Origin: Epiperipatus broadwayi
Lineage: Eukaryota > Onychophora > Udeonychophora > Euonychophora > Peripatidae
NCBI GenBank assembly: GCA_028023455.1
Contig: JAQFVV010000013.1
Location: 7,534,411 to 7,598,410, forward strand
Direction of reading: 5' to 3'
Length of the DNA: 64,000 nucleotides
This document shows, one piece after another, positions 45,440 to 57,499 of this stretch (position 1 is the first letter of the stretch; each line of letters opens with the position of its first letter). The translations under genes were made by a program, and so were the position numbers. The notes under the pieces were generated by a model. It made no database searches. It had not been told where the DNA came from and was given only the letters and a program-made list of their open reading frames with translations.

Positions 45440-46625
45440 AGAAAAAAAAACTATTAAATACGATGTATACTCATGGATAACATGGTCTCAATTCCAATTT
45501 TCCGAGTTATTCTTTTCAAATCATTTTATATACACAAGACAAAACTTTAAAAGTATATCTAAACATACGTATAAAATTTATTGCGTTCCTTTGATGATAT
45601 AAACAGTATACGAATGATACTATGCATTAATTAAGGCATACTAAAATCATATTCATAAATTAAAAAGGCAACTTTTATCAAAATCAAGATAGCATAATAC
45701 AATATTAATATACGTCTATACATATATGAAAACTTCGAAGTTATTAAAATTAATTTTAAAATCTGTCACATAAACAATACTAATAAAATCAAAATATATA
45801 ATTAATTTTTAGAACAGTACGTAAATCCTAAGGTTAGCTCACCTAGGGAACAAAAAAATTACCAGTACTACTTAGATCAAAGTTTTGTAGAGGGCGGTGC
45901 TATTATGCACGTGACTTGAACGCATGTAAACAAAAAACAAAAAAAAACGAGTCTGACGAGAAATTTTAATGTTTATCTGGCAATTTTATGATTATCATTT
46001 TAACATATAACTTTCTACTGTAAGTATAAAAATAATAGGCATTGTGCAAATTACACGTAATGGATTTTTGTAACTCGGTTTAGTTGTTGAAGAATCTTAA
46101 TTAACGCAAATGAATTATGAAATCTTTCATTTTGTAGTGTTGTTACAAATCGCTGAAATAGGACATTTTTCTGAATGTATATGCAGTACAGTACATTCGG
46201 CAGATGGGCTATTTTCTTCGCGCTTAATGGACTACGCAATTTGTAAGAAAAGAATTTTGTATCAGATTTTTTGAACGTATTTTTAAAACTATTACTCTTG
46301 AAGAAAAATTATGGCAGAAATCGAAACGATAGAGTTGCTAAATGCTTTATAATTTTCTGGAAAATAAGTATTTTGAAATCGGGTGCATTTTTATAATATA
46401 ATAATAATTGGTTTATTAATTTATAGAGAAATTTTAATTTTGTATAGAAATTTCCATATTTTAAAGCAGTTTTGTATTGTGTGAAATTTAGCATAAAATT
46501 ATATAATAAATAAATATAAAATATTTGTATATGTAATAAAAAATTATCTTTATTATTCTAAATTAAAATTATTAAATTTGATATTGTCTATTGAACATAA
46601 ATTCTGTATTACTTTAAATACATTA
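45440..46625. other. unassigned stretch with a CpG-bearing part
   Basis: 45880-46340 has more CpG and less repetition than the surroundings, and an ATGGCAGAAATCGAAACG start at 46310 opens only 13 codons. It might be a promoter or first exon region, but no splice donor or conserved protein supports this. Confidence 0.3.
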
Positions 46626-46629
46626 TTTT

Positions 46630-47260
46630 TAACTATTATCGATCCACTGCAGAATAGCCTACAAATTTAATTAAATTTCCCCAAGCCATAACTTCTCATT
46701 TTTGATATCAGCAAACTTAACTTATCCATTCATTTCATATGTGTTTTTTTTTTTTCTAAGTATATTCAATCTCTTGACATTCAGTTCACAACTTATCTTC
46801 TAGCAATGTACCCAGCCCAATTCCACTTTAATCTCTTAATTCTTCTAATGATGTCAATGATAGCTGTTTGTTCTCCCATATATTTTGATTCCTCCTTATT
46901 ACAGACATCTCTTTATTATGTGTTCTGAAATCTCAACTCTTCTATTAAGTTTCAAATCTCAGATGTATATGTAAAAACTCATAAAACATTTTTAAAATTT
47001 TTCTTTTCAACGCACAGGTGAAAATTTTGTTTTAAAATTAGTTTATTTCTATCAAAAGCATTCCATAAAAGATTACATGAGTGTTGCCTGTTTTAATAAA
47101 AGCATTCCACCCAAGTTTAATTTTATTCATTATATTTCTGTCTTTGTTAATAATCGGACTAAGATTTTATAATTGCTATTTTTTTTTAATTTATGATTAT
47201 ATATTCTGAGAAAAACCATAAACATCACTTTAGCCATTTAGCAGGTACTATTTCAGTATG
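46630..47260 (-). pseudogene. RTE-like LINE 3' fragment
   Basis: It aligns by eye with 37430-38080. Shared marks include TATCGATCCACTGCAG versus TATCAATCCACTGCAG, CCCAGCCCAATTCCACTT, GATGTCA and TTTGTTCTCC. It contains only the far C-terminus and 3' UTR, with many gaps; older than the 37.4-40.5 kb copy. Confidence 0.75.
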
Positions 47261-47800
47261 CACTCAGGGCTTTTTTAACACGGGAGTCTTCAAACCACTA
47301 CTGATATACTAAACAATAAATTTAACAAAACAGTAAATATGTGAGTAAAGCTTATGTGTTATATTATTAAATAGGAACAATAAATACATCAAAATTTTAT
47401 ATTTAAATGTAATATTAGTACCAATAGAGTTGGATACTTAAATTCCAGTTTATGTTTATTGATTCCTTAAAATAATGTGTCAAGAATAGTGGAGTAAATA
47501 ACAAATTTAAGATTCAGAATTCTTTATATATGTAAAATACATGTACTTAAAATATTTTAAAAAAATATAGTATAAAATAAAATGAAACATTTGTACATGT
47601 GTTACAATAAAAATATACTTTTTTACTGTTTAGAAATTAATCTAAAAATAAAGTTTCTTTTTCATTTATATCGTTAGAATGTTTTTTCGTGATAAAGAAG
47701 TTACAAATAAAATGTTCATCGATAGTGTTTGATTTTTTTTTTTCCACATTTTAAAAAAATAATGTAAAAATAAACCTGATGTTCTTCATTTAAATTTTAT
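47261..47800. other. unassigned AT-rich stretch
   Basis: No gene, RNA or repeat is recognised between the RTE fragment and the island at 47805. Confidence 0.5.
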
Positions 47801-47804
47801 CATT

Positions 47805-48250
47805 TCAGAACTCTAGCCATTTGGTCCTAAGAAAGTTGCTGACTTGTATATTATTGTTGAAGGAAATATCTTTTTCAAAGATTTCTGTGGAAAAGTAATT
47901 GCCAGACAAGAAAGTACATTGGAATTTTTTAAGTCGCAATGGTCCTCTTAATTGAAAACATTTTGTGTCCAATGCATTTTCAAAAAAATGAGAGGCATAT
48001 CCCCTGAACGATTTTGCAGACTCATCTAGATTGCATGCTGGAAAATGTCTTGGCAAAAATAGTGACAAACTAAAGCACTTTAAAATCCTCTTCATTTAGA
48101 AAGTGCATTCAGTTCACTGGCTAGCAGTAATCAGAGTAAACAATTTTCAGGGCTTTAACCTTTTTATTTATTGTTACAAGGTTAGTTCATATTTATTATG
48201 ATTATTTTATTGTAATTTGTATTGAATAAAGAAATATATAATTTCTTATG
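47805..48250. other. possible unique exon or UTR, unassigned
   Basis: This part is less AT-rich than its surroundings. On the plus strand a T-rich run ending in TCATTTCAG (47808) resembles a splice acceptor, and AATAAA at 48224 resembles a poly-A signal, giving a possible 3' terminal exon of about 430 bases. On the minus strand a 96-codon frame (48095-47805, starting MKRILKCFSLSLF) is open. Neither shows a known domain, so strand and nature are undecided. Confidence 0.3.
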
Positions 48251-48545
48251 GCAAAAATAAATTTTTAGCCACCTTTTATTTAGTTCCTTTGGTAAATATT
48301 GTTTTCATAAAACAATCAATGATATTTTGACTATATATATTTTTTTTTTGCCTCACTTTTTCAAAATCAAGTAAATTTCAAAGATAAATAATAATAGTAA
48401 TAGTAACAAGTCAGAAGTCACATGACTTATATATAGCTTGCACTTACTAATATGTAAAGTTAAGAGCGTGCTAATAGCTCTAAACAAGCTTTTTTTTTTT
48501 TTATTTATGATAAATGCTACTACAAGAGAAGGCATTCAAATCATG

Positions 48546-48601
48546 GTCCCCATCCCCAGACCGGTTTCGACCTATGGGTCTCTTCAGTGAGGAGTTGGGA
48601 C
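48546..48601 (-). ncRNA. type I hammerhead ribozyme (inverted copy)
   Basis: The minus strand carries the same 56-nt structure as the plus copy at 49085-49140: GTCCC and TCCTCA before the CTGAAGA core, GACC-CATA-GGTC stem II, GAAA, stem III ACC/GGT, the cleavage site after C (between 48559 and 48558), then TGGGGA and GGGAC closing stem I. All core residues are intact. Confidence 0.85.
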
Positions 48602-49084
48602 ATTGGATCTAAAAAACCAACTCAAGCAAAGCATTTATCTAAAAGATAATTGTTAGAAGAAGATCTGAAACTTTTAGACATCTACATGTCTTTAAAGTCA
48701 GCTCTCCAACTGGTCTGGGGATGGGGACCATGATTTGAATGCCTTCTCTTGTAGTAGCATTTATCATAAATAAAAAAAAAAAAGCTTGTTTAGAGCTATT
48801 AGCACGCTCTTAACTTTACATATTAGTAAGTGCAAGCTATATATAAGTCATGTGACTTCTGACTTGTTACTATTACTATTATTATTTTGCTGTTGTGGCT
48901 TTAGCTAAATTAAAGAGCTAAGCCTACTAATATATGGAGTATCTGAATTAAGTTCAGGCCCATATGATTTTTTCAGTTGGAGAGCTGACTTTAAAGACAT
49001 GTAGATGTCTAAAAGTTTCAGATCTTCTTCTAACAATTATCTTTTAGATAAATGCTTTGCTTGAGTTGGTTTTTTAGATCCAAT

Positions 49085-49140
49085 GTCCCAACTCCTCACT
49101 GAAGAGACCCATAGGTCGAAACCGGTCTGGGGATGGGGAC
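49085..49140 (+). ncRNA. type I hammerhead ribozyme, complete core
   Basis: Stem I outer: GTCCC (49085-49089) with GGGAC (49136-49140). Stem I inner: TCCTCA (49093-49098) with TGGGGA (49128-49133), one GU pair, separated by internal loops AAC and TG. Core CTGAAGA (49099-49105); stem II GACC/GGTC with loop CATA (49106-49117); GAAA (49118-49121). Stem III ACC/GGT is palindromic without a loop. Predicted cleavage is after C49127. A very short palindromic stem III is known in PLE and retrozyme hammerheads, which are thought to work as dimers. Stem I is open at its end, hence type I. Confidence 0.9.
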
Positions 49141-49199
49141 CATGATTTGAATGCCTTCTCTTGTAGTAGCATTTATCATAAATTAAAGATAAATAATGC

Positions 49200-50435
49200 A
49201 AATAAAAATTTCAAACAAACCTATCAATTACAAGCAATTTTTAAGAGGTTTGAAATTATACATTTAATTTATAAGGTAATATGTAAGCCAATAAGAAACT
49301 TATACTTGACATACTTTTCTTTTCACCCCTCTTCTCCATCCCATCTTTGCTCAAAACCAAATAAATTGAAAAAACAAATAATACTAAAGTTTCAAAACAA
49401 ATCTGTTAATTTGTAAATTAGTATTACTTAGTAATATTGAGAAATCACTTTTCCAAATAAAAAGAATCTAAAATTTATCAATTATCCCATTATTGTTTCA
49501 TGGTATTGAAACTGTTTAAAAAATCAATAAACATAAAATGGAATGTAAGTATTGATTCTATTAGTACTGCTTATTGTTGTATTATTTTAATATTATACAT
49601 ATTTTACTCGTATATTTAGTGTTGTATTAGTGTATTTAATATGAAAGAAAGGCTACAAAGTAAAAAAGAGCACAGTTTTTTAATTAACAAATAGCACAAT
49701 ATTATTACCAAAGGACTGTAATTACAAATAGTACAACCAATTAACTAAAAAAGTAGGTTTATTTTGCAGCTGTCTGAATAATATCTATAATACTGTTCAA
49801 TATAACATCGGCTTTAGTAGAAAGAAGTCCAGAGTGCTGCTATTCTGCTACAAAATTTTTAATTAACAAATAATACAACCAAACAATAAAAAAGGTATTT
49901 AATTAGCAAATATTATGAAGAAGTATTACATTTTTCTCTTTTATTTGTTAAATTTAGTGAAGAATGAAAAAGTAACCAAAGATCTGCAGTTGTACTTCCA
50001 ATGACGAGCGAGGACAAAAATTTGAACAATCATAAGATTGTAAATCTCCTTATTCGCTTGTTTACTGTTAATTTTATTGTTCAAAAAACCAAAGGAAAAA
50101 TTCTCAATATATATTCTAACATATTTACTTCTTATATCATTTAGTGGAAAATCTGCGTAAGTAAGCAAAGGTCCATCCATGATTGTACTTCCGGCAACCA
50201 TTATTTTATTTATTATATGAATTTTATTTACTGTTTTGTATGAGTTCACAAATCTTCCTATTCACTTATAGTTAAAACACATTTAAATATAAAATTCTCA
50301 TGTATTTATTGCTTGTATTATTTTAATATATCTATTTTATTCATGTATTTATTAATATATTAGGCTTATCACAATGTCATTAATGGTTTGATAGTTCTAA
50401 GTGTTAAAAAAAAAGTTCCAGAATGCTTACTAAAC
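49200..50435. other. unassigned stretch
   Basis: AT-rich. The 102-codon minus-strand frame at 49941-50249 (starting MNSYKTVNKIHIINK, with TIMDGPLLTYADFPLND) is longer than expected by chance in such sequence, but no domain is recognised. Confidence 0.4.
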
Positions 50436-50439
50436 TGAT

Positions 50440-50680
50440 ACCCTTTTAGCAATTATCTTCAGTCCTACTTTCCTTGTTTTCATCTGATAATTCTTATTTC
50501 TGAAGTAGTCTTTCTAAAATAACTCCATCATCTACAAAATCTAGATAATTTAAATAATTTCCATTTATTTTTATCACATAATTTCACAATCACAAAACAT
50601 AATCCATAAAATTGGTATAAAAAATTTTGGAAATATGAAATCACTCAATCATATCCATGTTAATTTTTTTTAGGGGATAC
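50440..50680 (-). pseudogene. RTE reverse transcriptase fragment, minus strand
   Basis: It aligns with 38095-38230: AATAATTTCCATTTATTTTTATCAC-like and CTTCAGTCCTACTTT-like blocks, corresponding to protein around IKINGNYLNYLDFVDD and the leucine-rich stretch after it. It is short and broken. Confidence 0.65.
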
Positions 50681-50739
50681 GAATATGAAAAAAACTATGT
50701 AATAATAAAGAAGAATAAACTAAAGTAACCTTTACAATT

Positions 50740-51190
50740 AAATTACATCTTCTGAATTGTCAAGTGTTCTAAATGAAGAAGGGAACATGATTAAATTTTT
50801 GAAAAAGAGATTAGCTCTAGAATAATGGGATTTTATAGATATCTTAAAACATTAAGGTGGTGGAGAAATAAAAAAAAATACAAAACTACACATGAAAGAT
50901 CTAAATTATAACAAATTAAAAGAATGCAGTATTATTGATATTTAAAAATATTATTTGCAGTAAATTTTGAATTCAAACCAACCAAAAAAATAAGCTGGAT
51001 TTTTAACATTGGATTACTTCCTTCTATTGAGAGAAATTATAGAAAGAAGTAAGAAATATAAATTGTGATTATCCTTTGGATTAACAAAAGGCATTTGATT
51101 CTATAAGCATATTCAGGATATTTAAAGCTTTGGATCATCAAGTTATAGAACTTTATCATATAATAAATGATTTTGCAGAACAAAGGCAAA
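50740..51190 (+). pseudogene. RTE reverse transcriptase fragment, plus strand
   Basis: Around 51075-51170 the plus strand reads KRHLILISIFRIFKALDHQV and then IELYHIINDFAE, matching the KAFDSISIxxxxKALxxQGIDxxYxxIIxxI region of RTE reverse transcriptase. It lies head to head with the minus-strand fragment next to it, so the pair arose by inversion or twin priming. Confidence 0.65.
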
Positions 51191-51199
51191 AAAATTAAT

Positions 51200-53415
51200 T
51201 ATATAAATAAATGTATATCTTTATAAACTATGAAATAATAAATATAGTCTTTTATTAATATATGTAATCATCAATTCATTACTATTAGCTGTATCTGAGA
51301 AAATTTTACTCTATAATTTTTACTATACCTAAATGGTACATGAATTAGTGAAGAAAGATTTCTTTTTTTTTAATTAGATGATTTTATTAATATCAATTTT
51401 TGCTCCAGTCTGCAAATTTTAAGGTCAGCTTTGTGTATATGCATAGATAAAAAAATTATATTATTAATTAAATAATTATAGTTATTCAGATTTTGTAATC
51501 AAGTATTTTTTATATAATTTAACATATTAATAACATAAAAAATATATAATAATAGTAATGTAATGAAAATTATCAAACCTTTCAAAAATATTTATATTTT
51601 TTGTCATGTTTTGCATGAATTTCCATACTAACCACTGTACTTCATTTACAATGAAACAAGTTTTTTGAATTTACAATATAGATAAGAATAATAAACATAT
51701 TGATAAATAATTAAAAATTCTAAATATTTCTCAATATTACTTAAAGATTTTTATTTTAAAAATAGTTATTTATTTTTAATTACAAATCTTAAAAGTATTT
51801 TTTTAAATATTTAGAACCATCAATCAATATCTCAGATATTTAATGGTTATTTCAATTTTGTCCCAGTATCTATTCTAATAAATGATAAAAATTGTTTTGT
51901 TTATTTTTTCCCCCAAATATTTGATTACCCTTAAATAAACATTACCACATTCTTTCTTTAATTTCTGACATTCTTTTATTTTATTTTTAAAAAAAACGAA
52001 AGTAATGATTTAGGCAAAAAAATTTATTTCAGTTCTTTATATTTAAAAGTTTAACTTTTTCCAAAATTGATACTGACATAAAAAATATATTAATAAGTGA
52101 ACAAACATCTCATATAAAATGTTTTCAAAAATTGATTTCAATATCATTATTAACAAATCAATAGATAGAAAATAGTTTTATAAAGACATACATTTGTAGT
52201 GAACATATTTATTAGTGGATGCAAAGAAAGTCATCATATCTTAGAATGATTTAGAATTTGAATCAACCAATTAACAAAATTATTTTCTACTTTCAACTCA
52301 TAAATGAGAAATAATTGTAAATTTTAAAAAATATATATGCTAACAACTGGCAAATAATTCATTAAAGGTCAAATGTAGTGGATTGCAATAAGCACTGAGC
52401 AACCATTTTCATTGATATATTCTATATCTGCTACTTTTTAAATGGTATATATTCAAACAATTTGTTTTTTCCCATTACTTCTTCTAACAAATAGTATATT
52501 GTAGTTTCAGGAAGAAATACCAATTAGACAAGTTTATGCTCTATACTATTTTAATGATGAGTGAAATGTTGAATCACAATTGAAAATAATTTTATATCCA
52601 TTACATTATTTCCATCTATTAAAACTCCAACAAATGGAATCTTCAGTTTTTTATAGCACCATTATAAGTATATATGACAAAAATTTCTTTGATAATTGCT
52701 TTGGGTTTTGTTAACAGTAATGTGATTCATATTGTGATTTTAAAATCCTTAAAAAAATTCATCTTATTTAGGCACAGTAAAATTAAAATGATGCACAACT
52801 GATATTATGAAAAAAAAATTCCATTGTTGAAACTTTTTGTATAAATATTTGTGAGAATTTATTGCTCCAAAATTCTGTTTATGATTCTGTGACTTTAAAT
52901 GATAGTCCAAGGCAGTTTTGATTTTAAAATCAAATTAGATTATGGACATTACATTTTATTGATCTTTTAAAATATTTAATACTGGATTTTTACGATCTTC
53001 ATTGAATTTGACCTTTGCTTGTTCATTTTTTTAAATAGTTGTAAATTTAAAATATACTTTGATTAGTGAACTATATTTGTAGTGATATATGTAAGTTTTA
53101 AGTATAAATGATAAATTATAAAAAATAAGCATATTTGCTGAAATCATATTTATATTTATGTGAAAGTATAAACAAAAATGGATAGATAATAGAAGCACTT
53201 TGAAAAATATTAAAAACTTTTTTATTTTGTTGAATATTAAAAAATGGTATATATATATAAAGGGATATTATAATATCAGTCTTATTTAAAGAATAAAATT
53301 AATATCCCTATCATGAAATCAGCAGATATTAAATTAATAAGTAATATGATTATCTGTTTACCGCCTTGTTGTTTTCAAGTATTAATCTGAGGGCAAAAGT
53401 TTGATGTTTGTTTCT
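51200..53415. other. unassigned AT-rich stretch
   Basis: No confident feature. The minus strand around 52370-52800 has pieces of protein-like composition (for example KPKAIIKEIFVIYTYNGAIKN) that might be an old transposase, but no family is assigned. Confidence 0.4.
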
Positions 53416-53421
53416 ATATAT

Positions 53422-53442
53422 CAGGGGTGGCCAAACTTTTTG
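53422..53442 (+). repeat. possible hAT-type terminal motif
   Basis: CAGGGGTGGCCAAACTTTTT looks like the terminal inverted repeat of hAT elements (CAGxGxxGxxCAAACT). The matching right end was not found, so this may be one end of a truncated element. Confidence 0.4.
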
Positions 53443-53799
53443 ATGTTTGGGGTGACGTTTTTAGTGAAAGTGCATCTGAAAGTGGTTACATTTTTTCAGG
53501 ACTTCAAACTGGAAACCTGAAAAATTTTGCACCATCTATTAGTCGTTTTTTGGTCACTTTTTCATTGTTTTATGCTTATTTTATTGTAAATCCATAGCCT
53601 TATTAGTATTTAAATTTTAATTGCAAAGAAATCTGCTATTGGCAGTATTTTTTGCAAAAAATCGATTTCTGGTGGTGGTCTATTGTATATAATCCCACCT
53701 CTTTTCCCTTATAAAGTGCTGTAAAGCCCTGATTATTCAACTTTGGCTATTGTTCTCTAGGCATTTCTGTCAAAGGCAAAAATCAAACCAAAATGTTTT

Positions 53800-54185
53800 A
53801 TGCTTTCGTAATAGATTTTAAACGTAAATAAATATATTTCTCATAATTTTTTACATTCATAATTAAGTTTTTATACTAATTTACCTAAATATAAAGTTTG
53901 ATTCGAAAATTTTTAAATTTTACAAGAAGAATCTAGGAAAAATTAATAGCGCTGAACCGCTATTCAAGACGAGTGAATAATGTTGATCATTATTGCTTTT
54001 GTAATAGATTTTGAACATAAATAAATCTATTTCTCATAATGTTTTACATTCATAATTATGTTTTTACATCAATTGACTTAAATATAAATTTTGATTCAAA
54101 AATTTTTAAATTTTACAAAAAGAATAATCAAAGAAAAGTGAATAGTGCTTGACTGCTATTCAAAACAAGTGAATAACATTGACTG
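53800..54185 (+). repeat. tandem duplication, unit of about 193 bp
   Basis: GTAATAGATTTT and CATAAATAAATCTATTTCTC type blocks start two neighbouring units (from about 53807 and 54000), both containing TTTTTAAATTTTACAA and CTATTCAARACRAGTGAATAA. The units have clearly diverged, so the duplication is older than that at 34.7 kb. Confidence 0.8.
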
Positions 54186-54723
54186 CTATTTGCATATCGA
54201 ATGACATTGGGTGATAGCTAAAACACAACTATTTTTCATAAATATTTATGGATTTTATGATTATTTTTTACACTATATTGTTTAATAATGTGGTTAGATT
54301 TAGATTTTTATTTAAAATATTTTATATTAGACGAAGAAAAGACAACAGAAGTGAATAATCAGCTATCATAATTTCTAAGACACAAGAAATCACCGGCATT
54401 TAATAATAATTGGTTGAAATATAATTTATTTTTTTTACTGCATGCTATTTTTCATGTTTTTCTTCAGTTATTAACATTATTTAAATTTTTCATCACATTT
54501 AACCAATTTGAATGTAAAATAATTCAATTTTTAGATGCTAAATTAAAACAATTCAGATTGTTGTACATTCATATATTTCAGAAAGGATTTAATGAATCAA
54601 ATCAATCAAATTTTTACTTAATCTGGCCAATAAGAAAGAAATAACCTTTATTTAATATTCTCTCACATGCTTATCAAACAATAATGTGGGTGTGTGCATG
54701 TGTAAAATATTGGTTATAAGATG
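54186..54723. other. unassigned AT-rich stretch
   Basis: No domain is seen. The 76-codon frame 54414-54644 is rich in F, I and N and is taken as chance. Confidence 0.4.
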
Positions 54724-54773
54724 GAATGTAAATGCTGGATTGAATGTAAATGCTGGATTAAATGTAAATGCTG
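54724..54773 (+). repeat. short minisatellite, three units
   Basis: GAATGTAAATGCTGGATT-like units of about 19 bases, three in a row with single changes. Confidence 0.85.
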
Positions 54774-54779
54774 CATCAA

Positions 54780-55930
54780 CAAAACTACAGAGACCTTGTC
54801 AATTAACAAAACTTCATAATATTTATTTACAAAACAATAAATAAGATATATTCAAACATAAAATAAATTCTCCATCAATTTAGAATAAAAAAATTTCAAT
54901 AAAGAAAAATATTTACGAATGCCTATAAATTACTTGGATATCTCCCTATGTACTTACAGTTTTTATGTCTATGATGAGTATCTATCATTTCTTTACTTAA
55001 ACAATTTAAAACTAATCACCCTTATTTCCCATGATAGACACCCATAATATAGACATCTATATATCCAAGATAATAATAAAAAATTATTAATTAAAAGTGA
55101 AATTGCTAACTCAATGAAAATTTAAATGCAACCTCAGATATAGTATGCAATATTTAGTGTGTAAAAGTATAATAATAAAACAACACAGAATATGATAGAA
55201 AATGATAAAGAATACTATTTTAAAAGTGTTAATTATTTACTCATATCTTAAGAATACTATTAGTAACACATATACTATAATCTATAAATAAGTCGTCATG
55301 TTATAACATTGTTTATTTCAGTGGCTTTAAAAAAAGAAAACTCTTACCGTTTAAGTATTCTATTGGAGTGCTTAATTTTATGTGCATAGTTGAGAACCCA
55401 ATCTCTTGGTAGAAAATAAATCACCTAGATTTTATTTAAAAAAAATAGACTTTTCAATCTTCCCCCACCCCTACTCTCTTGATATTTTTTTATGTTGAAC
55501 TGTTCCCTGTTGAATTAGAAATAGCACTTCCCCAAATATAAGATTGAGATAATAAATAAAAAATACAGATTTATACAACAGAAAATAAAACATATTTTTA
55601 CAATCTTTTATGAATCGATATGTTAAAGCATAATTATTTTTCAGAGTCCTCTTTACACAAAGTTCTTACGGTTGATGCATTTTTTATTATAGATGTTGAA
55701 GAACTCCCGATTAATTTTATATAGCACATCCTGAATTTATTTAAGTTGGCAGTAGTAGTTTTATGTTACTCCTCACATAGATTTTCATCTTATGTAGATC
55801 CAACTTCTCAGGCACTTAAATTGTAGACAGTTAAATATTAATACTCATATAGCCATAGTGGATAAGAAAATGCTTCACCCCAATGACAATTAAGCCTTTT
55901 AGCCAATGTATCTCATATTTTAATTATATA
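54780..55930. other. unassigned AT-rich stretch
   Basis: No feature is recognised. Confidence 0.5.
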
Positions 55931-55934
55931 TATT

Positions 55935-57250
55935 GTAATGGTCAAAACATGTCTATCTCACTAACACCCTGCAGAATTTAAACCCTGGACATAGAACTCA
56001 ACACTAGGAGGGTTACCTCCCAGAAATCCCAAGTTCAAATCCAAAGTCCAAACTCCACAACACCCTCTATGTGATAACACATTTGATGCTACTAATAGTA
56101 TAATTTCATTCCGGTGCCGGTGATCAGGGAGAAAACAAAAGACTCTAAATCTAAAATAGCCCTAGGTTCATTTAACAATAACTTATAGATGTGCCTGAGG
56201 TAAACCCACTATGGTATGTTACTTAAATTGCACCCCGAATAAAAAGAGAAAAATAAATTTACAAATAATATTTTAATAATTAGATATAGAAAATAGTTTA
56301 GCTATATAAATTGGATAGCTATATACAATAAACAACAAGATGGCTGATAACTCATACTTGGGTTCATTTAGATAATGTGTCTAAAATACAGTGACATGGT
56401 AGGCAATGGAGACCAAAAGTCGCTCGCGAAGTGATTAACAAAATTATAAGATCGAGCTATACTGAACAGACTTAAAAATTCATTTAACTAATAGAATTCT
56501 TTTAAATATTTAATAAGGGAAATGTACGGTGGTGCCAGTGATATAATTCTGAGGAAGGGGTGCAGTTTCTGAGTATGCAACTTTATAAATTATGAAGAAA
56601 AGGTCTTGGCTTTGGATAGGCATTTCGCCTTTTATTTGGGGCATCTCTAGCCCACTCACAGCTCAAGCCTGGCCTGCACCCAGGAACTTCATAACTGTGG
56701 GGACGTACACGAAATAATTCCCATGTGCCATTATAGCACTGTACTGGGAACTGCGGAGTAAAATAAGGGGAACGGATTTAACCGATGATGACCTTTGCCA
56801 ATGGTAAGGTTCCAGCACCCAAGCATATTCACTAGCAACACAGAATTTAAAATACTTTTAGTAAACAAAGGGCAAGTTATTAAAGAACAGAAATAGCTCA
56901 CTCTCAAATTTCATATTTTAATGGCCAGCAGACTCTCAACAAAACTTAGAGAAATAAATACTTATTTAACAAAATTGATGATACGTAAGAACTACTTTTA
57001 AACATATAAACGATGGGAAGGGGATGTGTGTTTGCGGTTGAACAAACTAAGATGGCAACCATGCATTATTTAACTTCCTTACGTAACTCGCATTTGCCTA
57101 AAGACATTAATTAGATATTTCATTACAATACATTTAAATAAGACATTTACAAATATATATAGAAAATCAACCCAAGCACAAGTTCAGCATGCATTAAAAA
57201 TACACATGAATAAATACATTTAAGGAATATACAAAATTATTAGCTATATA
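55935..57250. repeat. less AT-rich, LTR-like stretch
   Basis: The motif GGTGCCRGTGAT occurs twice (56115 and 56532), and short blocks recall LTR/leader sequence (CACCCCGAATAAAAAG, GGGGCATCTCTAGCCCACTC). No ORF, no second copy and no clear primer site were found. It may be the leader of a third LTR family or a decayed composite. Confidence 0.3.
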
Positions 57251-57279
57251 GCATGAAGGTTTCCGAGATCTTGGGTTGA

Positions 57280-57480
57280 TTTTAATTACCTCGTTCTTTA
57301 GATCCATCCATGAGCATTTCCAAATTGGAAACAAAGTTCTTAAGCAAATTATGATTCTCCTTGGTTCACTGTTCCACAGCAGCAGTTAGTAGATTTCAGG
57401 AGCAGCATTTCTTTGGGCTTGATGATACGATGACAGGACATCGGATGGTGAATGACGGTCAGCTAAGGCATTGGATCCCG
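57280..57480 (-). other. possible first exon, minus strand
   Basis: Less AT-rich with several CpGs. The minus strand has ATGCTCATGGATGGATCT followed by AAAGAACGAG and GTAATT at about 57289, an acceptable splice donor. The predicted peptide would begin MLMDGSKER. No downstream exon was identified in the window. It could also be part of the LTR-like stretch beside it. Confidence 0.25.
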
Positions 57481-57499
57481 AGGGAAAACAGCCTACTGC

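Larger units (their letters stand above)
48380..49194. mobile_element. foldback element with paired hammerhead ribozymes
   Basis: The element is flanked by the direct repeat AAAGATAAAT (48380-48389 and 49185-49194). On the plus strand it holds one full monomer of 412 nt (48716-49127), bounded on both sides by hammerhead cleavage-equivalent sites (GGTC/TGGGG), plus the first 56 nt of a next monomer. To its left is an inverted, shorter monomer (48386-48711) lacking an inner part of about 85 nt (48889-48973). Both orientations contain a complete ribozyme. The monomer middle is related to the repeat at 3.3-4.6 kb. No protein is encoded. This resembles retrozyme or Penelope-end elements moved as RNA by a helper. 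Confidence 0.85.

Noticed and set aside
46310-46351. Short ORF beginning ATGGCAGAAATCGAAACG
   Set aside because: Only 13 codons with no splice donor before the stop; not supportable as a gene.
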